From Acidobacteriota bacterium (GTDB taxonomy: Bacteria > Acidobacteriota > Blastocatellia > Pyrinomonadales > Pyrinomonadaceae): a stretch of DNA of 64,000 nucleotides. The notes under the pieces are model-generated. The model saw nothing but the letters and a program-made list of their open reading frames with translations, was not told where the DNA came from and searched no databases. The position numbers were made by a program, and so were the translations under genes. The DNA lies in the NCBI GenBank assembly GCA_020199835.1, contig JAIVJV010000004.1:310001-374000 (forward strand), in the 5' to 3' direction. Positions 26,793 to 34,220 of the stretch are shown piece by piece. How positions within the stretch are numbered: the stretch's first letter is position 1; each line of letters starts with the position of its first letter.

Positions 26793-27014
26793 CTAACCTT
26801 CGTGTTCCTGTCGGTATGCGCTTACTGCCTCGAGTGCGCCCTCGTGCATTCGCTCGGGCCGAACGTAAAGCCAGTGCTTTTCAAACTCCTCATCGGTCAT
26901 GCCCGCAGTTACTGCTCGCTCTTTACTCTTCAACCATTGTTCTGCCCAGTCACGAAGCTCCGAGTCGCGGTTGAGTGCCATACGGGCGCCATGCATGTTA
27001 AGACTTGTGCTCAT
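26793..27014 (-). CDS. Small hypothetical protein
   Basis: 73 residues, soluble and mostly helical (DSELRDWAEQWLKSKERAV ... DEEFEKHWLYVRPERMH ... ALEAVSAYRQEHEG). The codon and amino-acid composition look like a real protein. It is divergent from the release-factor-like gene, 35 bases away. I see no convincing ribosome binding site and do not recognise a family. Confidence 0.55.
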   Translation of the reverse strand: MSTSLNMHGARMALNRDSELRDWAEQWLKSKERAVTAGMTDEEFEKHWLYVRPERMHEGALEAVSAYRQEHEG

Positions 27015-27049
27015 TGTCTTGTGCCACTTTCAAAATAGTGTAAGCGAGA

Positions 27050-27397
27050 ATGATTATACTGCCTGAATCAGACGAAGACTTACTGCGTGAGTGCGAGGTC
27101 GAGACCTTCCGTTCGGGCGGGCCCGGAGGGCAGCATGTTAACAAGACGGAAAGCGCCGTTCGGTTGAGGCACGTGCCTTCGGGTGTCGTTGTCAGTTCAC
27201 AGCAGGAACGCAGTCAACACCGAAATAAGGCCATCTGTCTGGAAAGGCTTCGTAAGAAGGTCGCGCGCCTGAATTATCGTCCCCCAACACGCGTTCCTAC
27301 CCGTGTGTCACGTAGCGCCAGGAACCGCACTCTTGAAGAAAAAGCACGCCGTTCACAGATCAAGCGACTACGCTCAAAGCCTGCGCGGGATGAGTGA
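27050..27397 (+). CDS. Peptide chain release factor-like protein (RF-1 domain, ArfB-like)
   Basis: 115 residues consisting of one class I release factor domain with the catalytic loop [18 protein letters not shown] (GGQ at 26-28) and a basic C-terminal tail ([21 protein letters not shown]). It lacks the codon-recognition domain of RF1/RF2, so it belongs with stand-alone GGQ proteins that hydrolyse peptidyl-tRNA on stalled ribosomes. The short C-terminal tail is shorter than that of E. coli ArfB, so exact function is uncertain. Fragments of a similar gene occur at 24618-24690 and 36674-36697. Confidence 0.9.
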   Translation: MIILPESDEDLLRECEVETFRSGGPGGQHVNKTESAVRLRHVPSGVVVSSQQERSQHRNKAICLERLRKKVARLNYRPPTRVPTRVSRSARNRTLEEKARRSQIKRLRSKPARDE

Positions 27398-27441
27398 GCG
27401 AGGTGCTATCATGCGTGAAGGAAAGCAAAGGGGACCGCGCA

Positions 27442-27798
27442 ATGATAACTGTGGCCAATCGGATCTACGTAACGCAGGAATTTGCCGAGGCGTTTGAACA
27501 GAGGTTTCGCGACCGTGCCGGTCTGGTGGACCAAATGCCGGGTTTTATTTCAAACCAGATACTGCGTCCGGTGAACGACGGAGACCCTTATGTGGTTTTC
27601 ACTATCTGGAATAGCCGCCAGGATTTTCTGAACTGGGTGCGCTCCGATGCGTTTGTGAAAGGACACGCGCAGTCTGGCTCACTTCCGAAAGAAGCGTTTT
27701 CACGAGCGAACGTGTTAGAGATGCACGAGGTGGTCCAGGACTCCAGCCGACCTGATTTAGCACCGGAGCCACATGGTGGTCCATTCAAGATGCATTAG
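27442..27798 (+). CDS. Antibiotic biosynthesis monooxygenase (ABM) / heme-degrading oxygenase-like protein
   Basis: 118 residues from ATG 27442, behind AGGGGA. The ferredoxin-like dimeric ABM fold is shown by ITVANRIYVTQEFAEAFEQRF, the PGFISNQILRP strand and FTIWNSRQDFLNWVRSDAFVKGHAQ. The latter carries the Trp and His positions used by IsdG/HmoB-type heme monooxygenases. Whether it degrades heme or acts as a quinol monooxygenase is open. It is downstream of the release-factor-like gene, with a possible promoter (TATCAT) in the short gap. Confidence 0.85.
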   Translation: MITVANRIYVTQEFAEAFEQRFRDRAGLVDQMPGFISNQILRPVNDGDPYVVFTIWNSRQDFLNWVRSDAFVKGHAQSGSLPKEAFSRANVLEMHEVVQDSSRPDLAPEPHGGPFKMH

Positions 27799-27838
27799 GT
27801 GTTCTCCGAGCGCCAACGATTAAATCAACTCAGCGTAG

Positions 27839-28246
27839 ATGCCAGGAATCGGTTTACTAAATGAGAAGCCGCTGCACGCATCACTGAAACAGTGGTATGC
27901 GCGGCCGGGAGATCAACTTGAAGTTACGGTAGACGGGTTTGTGATTGATATCGTCCGAGACGATTTGTTGATCGAAATCCAGACCGGCAACTTCTCATCC
28001 ATCAAGTGGAAACTCACTAATTTAGTACGCGACCATCGGGTGCGATTGGTTTATCCGATAGTGCAGGAAAAATGGATCGTCCGATCAGGTACGCGCACTG
28101 GCAAAGGAGCTATTCGCCGCAAGTCACCAAAGAAAGGTCGGATGGAGGATCTCTTTTGGGAACTTGTCAGTATCCCGCAGTTGCTGATGAATTGTTTAAC
28201 TAAACTACTCTGTGACTGCAGTTCGCAGATGCCCTCGGCTAAATGA
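27839..28246 (+). CDS. Conserved hypothetical protein, C-terminally truncated
   Basis: 135 residues. The N-terminal 110 residues (LNEKPLHASLKQWYARPGDQLEV, then FVIDIVRDDLLIEIQTGNFSSIKWKL and HRVRLVYPIVQEKWIV) look like a widespread uncharacterised family with a nuclease-like core (D...EIQT). After ELVSIPQLLMN the expected continuation is missing and the frame ends in an unrelated Cys-rich tail. It is therefore probably a truncated gene, with the 3' part deleted. Function unknown. Confidence 0.6.
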   Translation: MPGIGLLNEKPLHASLKQWYARPGDQLEVTVDGFVIDIVRDDLLIEIQTGNFSSIKWKLTNLVRDHRVRLVYPIVQEKWIVRSGTRTGKGAIRRKSPKKGRMEDLFWELVSIPQLLMNCLTKLLCDCSSQMPSAK

Positions 28247-28324
28247 AACTACCATATTGCAACTTCGACCCGTGTAGGCCAGCAATTTCCGAACGAAAAC
28301 TGCAAGAGCCAACTCGAGGTGATA

Positions 28325-28339
28325 AACTGGCGTCCAGTT
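28325..28339. promoter_or_regulatory. Palindrome upstream of the antitoxin remnant
   Basis: AACTGG-CGT-CCAGTT, a perfect inverted repeat, with a further AACTGG half-site at 28349-28354, just before the antitoxin ATG. The position suits an autoregulatory operator of a toxin-antitoxin pair. Confidence 0.4.
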
Positions 28340-28373
28340 GACTTCATGAACTGGCAGGGAGTAACTCTGAAAT

Positions 28374-28603
28374 ATGGAAAGAAATCTTAATGACGTTTTT
28401 CAGCAGGCGGTCCAACTACCAGAGCGCGACCGTGCGACCTTAGCGGGTTGCTAATCGAGACATTAGACCCTGTATCCGAGCCTGACGTTGAAGCAGCATG
28501 GTCTGAAGAGATCGAACGACGCTTAGCCGAGATCGACGCCGGCACCGTGGAGTTGATCCCATGGGAGGCTGTTCGGGCAGAATTGTTCGGCGAATCTGAA
28601 TGA
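28374..28603 (+). pseudogene. Addiction-module antitoxin, frameshifted
   Basis: ATG 28374 opens MERNLNDVFQQAVQLPERDRATLAG and then hits TAA. Restoring one missing base near 28445 joins it to LLIETLDPVSEPDVEAAWSEEIERRLAEIDAG, IPWEAVRAELFG and a TGA at 28603. This is the pattern of the Unstab_antitox (PF09720) antitoxins that precede RelE/ParE-like toxins. The last bases overlap the toxin ATG. The frameshift should inactivate it. Confidence 0.8.
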
Positions 28604-28818
28604 GAGTCAGGCTTCACCCTGACGCTCGTGCCGAACTTCGCGCGGCGCGTAAGTGGTATTACGAACGCAGTCCAGCCGATCACGGAACACGCGAGTTCGT
28701 TCTCCAACGGTTTCCATTCAATATTTTTTATCGAACGCGAGAAAAAGAGATCCACATCGTGGCAGTGGCACATCAGAAGCGACGACCAGGCTATTGGTCC
28801 AATAGAGTGACGCCTTGA
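28600..28818 (+). pseudogene. RelE/ParE-family toxin with internal deletion
   Basis: 72 residues: a normal start (LHPDARAELRAARKWYYERSPA) and a normal end (LQRFPFNIFYR, IHIVAVAHQKRRPGYW). About 25 residues between the first helix pair and the central strand are missing compared with the usual 95-100 residues of the family. It overlaps the antitoxin by four bases. With both partners damaged the module is dead, or the toxin was lost first and the antitoxin drifted. Confidence 0.75.
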
Positions 28819-28910
28819 CCAGATAAGTAGCGGAGCACAAAACAGAATCAACACTCTATCCGGCGTTCGACTCCCGATAACTAAACCAATCGATGCTCGC
28901 CCGGCGCCAT

Positions 28911-30431
28911 TCACTTCGAAATCTGCTTCAACAAATCCGCCGCCAGCCGCGGATTAAGACCCTGCAATACATAACACTGCTGCATCGCGCCCGTATTATC
29001 CCCCAACTGCGCATACACTTGGCCCAGAGTGAAGTTGCCATGCTCGTGTGTCGGATCTTCCGCCAACAACTTGCGCAATGGCTCAATCGCGGTGCGCAGC
29101 TCCCGTTTAGCAACATACACGCCGGCTAATTGATACAGCGCCATTGTGAACGCAGGTTTCTTCTCCAGTGACTGCTTGTATGCCGCGATCGCTTCGTCTG
29201 GTTTGCCCAGTTGCTCGTAAAGATAGCCCAGACTGAAGTAGTAAACGTGATTCGGATCTTTCTTGATCGCGTCCTGATAACACGCAACTGCCTTTTCTTG
29301 TTGCTTCCATTCAGCGTAATTCACGCAAAGCTTTCCATGAAGACGCCAGTCCTTTGGTTCCAGCTCAACCGCCTTCAAGTATTCCACTTCAGCCTCAGCG
29401 TACATCGCTAGTGCGTAGTAAGTATCGGCAAGGTTCATACGTGCCGACGCTTTCCGCGGATTCTCGAGAGCCTCATTCTTGTACTGGTCCAGCTTCGGCA
29501 ACAGGTTCTTTCGCGCATTTGCCACGCGTAGTCGGTCGCGCGCGTCCGCATGGGTTGGTTGAAGAACAAGCACGCGACTCAACGTCTTGATCGCCTCATC
29601 ATATTTCTGAGCCATCAGGTACGTGTTGCCGAGAAGGTACAGATCTCCCACGTCATCAGGATGTGCATCAGACACTCTCTTCAGCGGTTCAATGGCTTCC
29701 GCAAACTTCAGATTGTTGCGCAGCGCGATACCATATTTCCCAACCACAACGAGGTCATTTGGAGAGAGTCTGAGAGCCTCCTTTATCGTCTCCAGGAATT
29801 TTGCTTGCTCTCCCAGATCTTCATACTCGAGCGCCAGATTGAAAACAGCCTCGCGAAAGTCCTTCTTTATTTCGGTAGCTCGCTTGAATGCAGCAGCGGC
29901 CTCCGCGTGTTTACCAACCTCACGCAGTCCCACGCCCAGGTTGTAGTAAGTCAACGCACTTTCACTATTCAGTTTCAATGCTTCTGTATACGCGTGTAAC
30001 GCGGCTTCATTGTCGTTCAGTTTTGCGTACGCACGGCCCAGGTCGGTGTAAGCCTCGACCATTGGTTTAAGTGCCAGCGAGCGGTTCAGGTATTCAATCG
30101 CATTCTTCCAATATCCTGCATTGAGGTTCTCCCTACCCAGCTTCAGAAAAATTATCGGATCATCGTCTTGCAGCTTTGAAGCGGCGAGCAGGTCGCGGAT
30201 CGCGTCGTCATACTTGGTCTGCGTGCTGTAAATCTCCGCGAGTACGATGTGCGCCGGAACCAGGCTGGGATCGAGCCGAAGAGCTTCGTTAAGTGAGTTG
30301 ATAGCTTCTCGCGTCTGTTTAGTGCCGTGGTATGCGAGGCCCAGTACGTAATGAAGGAGCGGATCAGCCGGTCTCAAGGTGGCTGCTACTTGAAGGTGTC
30401 CTACTGCTAACTGCGGTTTTTCGAGACGCAT
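28911..30431 (-). CDS. TPR-repeat protein (main reading frame)
   Basis: 506 residues made almost entirely of about 14 tetratricopeptide repeats (e.g. AEAYTDLGRAYAKLNDNEAAL-type units, ALTYYNLGVGLREVGKHAEAA, VYYFSLGYLYEQLGKPDEAI). TPR arrays act as protein-interaction scaffolds. The ATG at 30431 lies inside the first repeats. The true beginning, with a signal peptide, lies upstream in another frame (30432-30651), so the protein is probably meant to be exported. The long intact frame suggests a recent frameshift or a sequencing error. Confidence 0.88.
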   Translation of the reverse strand: MRLEKPQLAVGHLQVAATLRPADPLLHYVLGLAYHGTKQTREAINSLNEALRLDPSLVPAHIVLAEIYSTQTKYDDAIRDLLAASKLQDDDPIIFLKLGRENLNAGYWKNAIEYLNRSLALKPMVEAYTDLGRAYAKLNDNEAALHAYTEALKLNSESALTYYNLGVGLREVGKHAEAAAAFKRATEIKKDFREAVFNLALEYEDLGEQAKFLETIKEALRLSPNDLVVVGKYGIALRNNLKFAEAIEPLKRVSDAHPDDVGDLYLLGNTYLMAQKYDEAIKTLSRVLVLQPTHADARDRLRVANARKNLLPKLDQYKNEALENPRKASARMNLADTYYALAMYAEAEVEYLKAVELEPKDWRLHGKLCVNYAEWKQQEKAVACYQDAIKKDPNHVYYFSLGYLYEQLGKPDEAIAAYKQSLEKKPAFTMALYQLAGVYVAKRELRTAIEPLRKLLAEDPTHEHGNFTLGQVYAQLGDNTGAMQQCYVLQGLNPRLAADLLKQISK

Positions 30432-30651
30432 ATAGCAGTTGCCGGAGTTGGCCTGGGCAATGTAGCTCTGTGGATTGATCTTGATGGCTTCAGCGTAATG
30501 TTTAAGGGCCTCATTACAGTTTCCGCTTCGCTGTCTCCGCGACGCCTGTCAGTTCAAAGTCAGCAGCAGTTCGCACTTGCTGTTGCGAAAAGACGTTGGC
30601 GGTGTTGGTGAAGAATAGCAGTGCGAAAACGAGTAATGATCTCATCGTCAT
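30432..30651 (-). pseudogene. Frameshifted 5' end of the TPR gene
   Basis: ATG 30651 (or 30645) encodes MRSLLVFALLFFTNTANVFSQQQ, a clear signal peptide. It then runs through ADFELTGVAETAK and meets a stop. One extra base near 30530 separates it from GNCNEALKHYAEAIKINPQ, which continues directly into the TPR frame. Removing one base would give a secreted TPR protein of about 580 residues. Confidence 0.75.
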
Positions 30652-30789
30652 TGATCTACTCCGATTGCCCCAAACTTAGCAACCATAAACTCACAGATTC
30701 GTAACTACGTCTTAACTTCTCACCGTGTATTCTCAGAACCCGTCAATTCGCTCAAGGTTCATTAACGTCGAACAAGGGGAGAAGATAAT

Positions 30790-31074
30790 ATGGCAAACGC
30801 ATCACAGATCAGAGAACAGATGGAAGTCGTCGGCTCCGACGGACAACACGTCGGGACAGTAGACAAGGTCGAAGGAGACCGCATCAAGCTGACAAAGAAC
30901 GATCCGCAGGCGCAGGGTCAACATCGCTACATACCACTCCATATGGTTGAGTCGGTTGAGCCAAACGCGGTCCGGCTCGACGTACCAGCCGATCAGGCGC
31001 GACAGCAGGCGACCGGCGACGACTCGATCGGGACCAAGAGTGGCTCCATGGGCCACGCTGGTGGCTCGAGGTGA
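30790..31074 (+). CDS. DUF2171 domain-containing protein
   Basis: 94 residues. The conserved core IREQMEVVGSDGQHVGTVDKVEGDRIKLT ... HRYIPLHMVESVE is a PRC-barrel-like DUF2171 fold, followed by a Gly/Ser-rich tail. Such small proteins are common in soil bacteria and often lie near stress genes, but have no known activity. ATG 30790 follows AAGGGGAG with good spacing. It is convergent with the SRPBCC gene, 12 bases away. Confidence 0.9.
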   Translation: MANASQIREQMEVVGSDGQHVGTVDKVEGDRIKLTKNDPQAQGQHRYIPLHMVESVEPNAVRLDVPADQARQQATGDDSIGTKSGSMGHAGGSR

Positions 31075-31086
31075 GCTGCTAATCTT

Positions 31087-31572
31087 TTAGCAACGTCTTT
31101 CGTTGCGTCCAGAACCTTCACACCATTCGCGGGTGACGCGGTGGCGGTACTCGAAGAGTTGTTCAAGGCGCGGCACAATGACGAAAGGCGCAGATAATTG
31201 CCCGATGAAACCGAGTGGCGGTTCGTACTCGATCTCATCGCGTAAAACTGCGCCGGCAGGGTGCGGGTTAATGATGTGGCGATGACGCCAACGGCGGAAG
31301 GGTCCTTCAACCTGCACGTCTTCAAACATTCTTGGCGGATCATACTCAGTGTGTTCCGCCACCCAGCGTGCCGGAAAGAGTTTGAAGATGCGCGTCTCGA
31401 CGATCGCCTTTGAGCCGACATTGAGATCGGGCGCGGGCTGAACGATGCGTGCAGACTCCCACGGCGGCGTTAACCGCTGAAGGGCATCGGGCAGTTCGTG
31501 AAATGCAAAAACACACTCCGGCGACGCTTGAATGATGCTCTCTTTGATAAAAGTCCGTGCCCCCATCACCAT
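31087..31572 (-). CDS. SRPBCC family protein
   Basis: 161 residues of the START/Bet v1-like ligand-binding fold: FIKESIIQASPECVFAFHELPDALQRLTPPWE, then EHTEYDPPRMFEDVQVEGPFRRWRHRHI and a long C-terminal helix (PRLEQLFEYRHRVTREW). Close relatives are annotated as cell-division-inhibitor-like or ligand-binding SRPBCC proteins, with no proven substrate. Two ATGs (31572 and 31566) are possible starts. It lies 16 bases downstream of the DHH phosphoesterase gene and is likely cotranscribed. Confidence 0.88.
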   Translation of the reverse strand: MVMGARTFIKESIIQASPECVFAFHELPDALQRLTPPWESARIVQPAPDLNVGSKAIVETRIFKLFPARWVAEHTEYDPPRMFEDVQVEGPFRRWRHRHIINPHPAGAVLRDEIEYEPPLGFIGQLSAPFVIVPRLEQLFEYRHRVTREWCEGSGRNERRC

Positions 31573-31588
31573 CCCAAAAGAGCTTCGT

Positions 31589-32680
31589 TTACTTCACCGC
31601 AAAGACTTCGCTGCCAAATCCTAGTTTCGCCAGCAACTCGTTCCAACGCTCGATCGGCAAACTTCCGCCCGACGCTTGATCGTGACCGTGCCCGTGGTAG
31701 CCTTCGCCTTCGCTTAACTCAATCTCGCGCAGGAAGTCGAGCACGCTAACGTTTGCTGCTGAACGCGCCGAGAAGTTCACGCGGTTACACAGGTATCCCT
31801 CGTTTGCGGCAATCACGATGTAGCGCGGCAAACGTGAGCGCCAGATTTGCGCGATGAGCGGATGAATCTGACACGGCGAATTCATTCGCACCAGCACCAC
31901 CTTGCCGGCAAATACAGGCGCGGCTTTCTTCGCCTCGTTCATTGCGGCCTTTACCTCTTCGCGCGCAAGTCGCAACTGCTGAACTTCGTCTGCATGTGAA
32001 TTGACAAGGTCACGCGGCTCGGTGTGCTGGAGAAGAGCGCGCGCCGCCGTCTCCGGATCGTAAGTGCTGCCTCGACGCCCGGCGTTGATGAGCACGGTCG
32101 CTTCCTTCAAATACTTGGCCTTGTACTTACGCTTGGCGGCAGCCAGCATGTCAAACGGAGCGTTGTCCCCGAGATCGCTCAGAGTACCTATGGCCGCGAT
32201 CCAATCGAGGTCGGAAGTGTGGGTGATGGTCGCGCAAAGTTTCCAAACGAGCAGCGAAGTGTTTGGAATTGGCCGCCAGGTGTAGGCGCTGATTAGAGTC
32301 GCGTCGGGCAACACACCTTCCGGCCGATGATGGTCAATAAAGCACGTCGGCACATCGTCAACGATCGGCTGCGCTTGACTCCCGAGGTCGAGGACGAAAA
32401 GGCTGTCAGGCGCGCACGCCCGTACGTGGTCCTTGTTCGCCTTGGTCCACGCATTGCGCTCGCGGTCAGGCGTCACGCGAACGGCTTGCGCGAAACCGGC
32501 ACGCTGAAAGGAGCGCTGCCAGACCACGCCTGCCGTCACGCCGTCTGCGTCTGAGTCGTGTAAAGCAACAGCCCGCGCGTCACGCGAGAGAAGGTCCACG
32601 AAAGCGTTGAAGGCACCGCGCGCGGCATCAAGCGTCGGCGTGGGATCAAGAACGTCCTGCTGTGTTTGAGAGCGACTCAT
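31589..32680 (-). CDS. DHH family phosphoesterase
   Basis: 363 residues. The metal-binding motifs of the DHH superfamily are present: DSDADG (D42, D44, D46), LDLGS, IDHHR near residue 118, and in the DHHA1 domain GHGHDQASGG near the C-terminus. Relatives are RecJ-like single-strand nucleases, oligoribonucleases and cyclic-dinucleotide phosphodiesterases. The short two-domain form here fits the latter small-substrate enzymes better than RecJ. It overlaps the 3' end of the UV endonuclease gene by 35 bases, suggesting a shared repair-related transcript. Confidence 0.9.
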   Translation of the reverse strand: MSRSQTQQDVLDPTPTLDAARGAFNAFVDLLSRDARAVALHDSDADGVTAGVVWQRSFQRAGFAQAVRVTPDRERNAWTKANKDHVRACAPDSLFVLDLGSQAQPIVDDVPTCFIDHHRPEGVLPDATLISAYTWRPIPNTSLLVWKLCATITHTSDLDWIAAIGTLSDLGDNAPFDMLAAAKRKYKAKYLKEATVLINAGRRGSTYDPETAARALLQHTEPRDLVNSHADEVQQLRLAREEVKAAMNEAKKAAPVFAGKVVLVRMNSPCQIHPLIAQIWRSRLPRYIVIAANEGYLCNRVNFSARSAANVSVLDFLREIELSEGEGYHGHGHDQASGGSLPIERWNELLAKLGFGSEVFAVK

Positions 32681-33524
32681 CCTTCAGTTTCTCAATCGCC
32701 AGCTCCTTGTGTTTAGCTTCGACTTCGATCCACGGCGCGTTGCGATAAGCCGACGGCATTGCGCTAATCAAATCACTATGTCTACGGTCATTGAAAGATT
32801 CACGACCATTCGATATGTGAACGAGTTGCCATTCAGGAACGGGCCACGTCTCGCGCGCCGCGCGGAGTATTTCCGCGATACTCGCATCTTCGTAACTCTC
32901 CAGCTTCTCGTGGACCACATGGTGATGTGCGTCAAAAACCATCGGCACACGAGCTGCGCGGCAGACTTCCAGAATCTCCGAAGCACTGTAGGAGTATTCG
33001 TCATTCTCGAGTGCAAGCCGCGAGCGGATCGCTTTCGGTAATTGGCGAATCACTCTCGCCAACTGCTGGCCGCGCCCGCTCTTACCTCCGTGTATCTCAA
33101 TCAGTGCCCAACATGAACGCGGCTGTGTGAGCATGTCCATCACGCGCGCGTGAGTCTGAAGAATCTTTATGCTGTTCTCAACTACCTGCGGCGATTCGGA
33201 ATTGAGGACGACGAACTGATCGGGATGCAACACCAACCGGATGCCCAAATCGAGCGCACGCTGTCCTGTCGCGGCAACTCCCTCGGCGAACTCCTCTAAG
33301 ACATCTTCGCCCAGTGGGTCATCGGCGAACGGGAAAAGCGCGGAGGTCAGACGATAAAGTCGAATGCCGTGGGCGTGACAGTAATCGATCGCGATGTCCA
33401 GGCGCGATAGGTTATCCGCGTACAGCCGGCGTAGAGCGCTCTTCTGCTCCGCCGCGTCCAGCTGCAAGAGACGCTTGCGTGTCATCGCGCGATAACGCAC
33501 CGCGTCCGATGCGGTGATACACAC
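32646..33524 (-). CDS. uvsE: UV damage endonuclease UvsE/UvdE
   Basis: 292 residues of the TIM-barrel UVDE family, which nicks DNA 5' to UV photoproducts. Metal-ligand segments are visible: YRLTSALFPFADDP, LVLHPDQFVVLNS, ALIEIHGGKSG, LALENDEYSYS, VFDAHHHV and WQLVHISNGRE. The GTG at 33524 is the only ordinary in-frame start. However, the residues before it (QLGLV) continue the conserved first strand (LGLCCI in relatives), so translation may really begin upstream from a rare codon such as ATT or CTG. GGGGGA lies before an ATT there. Confidence 0.9.
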   Translation of the reverse strand: MCITASDAVRYRAMTRKRLLQLDAAEQKSALRRLYADNLSRLDIAIDYCHAHGIRLYRLTSALFPFADDPLGEDVLEEFAEGVAATGQRALDLGIRLVLHPDQFVVLNSESPQVVENSIKILQTHARVMDMLTQPRSCWALIEIHGGKSGRGQQLARVIRQLPKAIRSRLALENDEYSYSASEILEVCRAARVPMVFDAHHHVVHEKLESYEDASIAEILRAARETWPVPEWQLVHISNGRESFNDRRHSDLISAMPSAYRNAPWIEVEAKHKELAIEKLKDESLSNTAGRS

Positions 33525-33631
33525 TAAACCAAGTTGCGGAGGTTCTATGTTGGAGAGCTTGTTCGTCGAAGATATAGGCAGAGATTTTGTAGCAATAATG
33601 CTTCCCCCTGGAAAATAAGAAATTGTTGTGG

Positions 33632-33850
33632 CTAATTTAGCCTTACGGGAGAAGGGCAGTCAATTCGTGTGTTGGCTCGCACCAACTCATCTCGAACCTG
33701 CGTAAACAAATCCGCCGCGAGCGGCTGATTCAGATGAACGGCGCTAGCTTGACCCATACAAAGAATTCCTAAAAAGAGTAAGCAAGCAGCTACTGTTCGA
33801 TAGGCTTTTGTTACTAGTGGTAACTTATCTTTTATTGTGGAACTGAGCAT
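33632..33850 (-). CDS. Small exported hypothetical protein
   Basis: 72 residues from ATG 33850, preceded by AGAGGAG at ideal spacing. A signal peptide is evident (AYRTVAACLLFLGILCMGQASA). The mature part is only about 35 residues (LNQPLAADLFTQVRDELVRANTRID). I do not recognise it. The frame extends further upstream but without a better start. Confidence 0.55.
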   Translation of the reverse strand: MLSSTIKDKLPLVTKAYRTVAACLLFLGILCMGQASAVHLNQPLAADLFTQVRDELVRANTRIDCPSPVRLN

Positions 33851-34220
33851 ACAATCTCCTCTCGACTCGAAAGGAACTACGGACATTGCAGGAGGAGAGT
33901 GCGGGTAGCTAAAGGGTTCGAACGGCCGGTAAGTTAATGTGTATAAACGACAGATTGATTGCGGTTGAATTGCAATTCCGTGTCATCGACAGCAACCGCC
34001 TGTTGGCCCACAGGTTGCATCGGAGGGGCTACCCGACATCGCTGCCTGCTTTAAAATAGGCGCGCTAAAAATAACAGGATTGCGCATTACGGATGCAGCC
34101 GCAATCCATTTTTACTAAAAGCGTCGATTATCTCGCAAACCGTAACTATCACTTGCCCGACGTTCTCTCTTCCGGCGTCGGAAGGTTTGGAAACAACGTT
34201 CGTTAGACCTGGTGAATTTC
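33851..34220. other. Intergenic region with one hairpin
   Basis: 370 bases between the divergent small exported protein and the phospholipase D-like gene. No coding frame is convincing. At 33992-34018 a stem-loop forms (GCAA...TTGC outside, CCTGT/ACAGG inside). It does not match a riboswitch class I know. Presumably this stretch holds both promoters. Confidence 0.4.
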
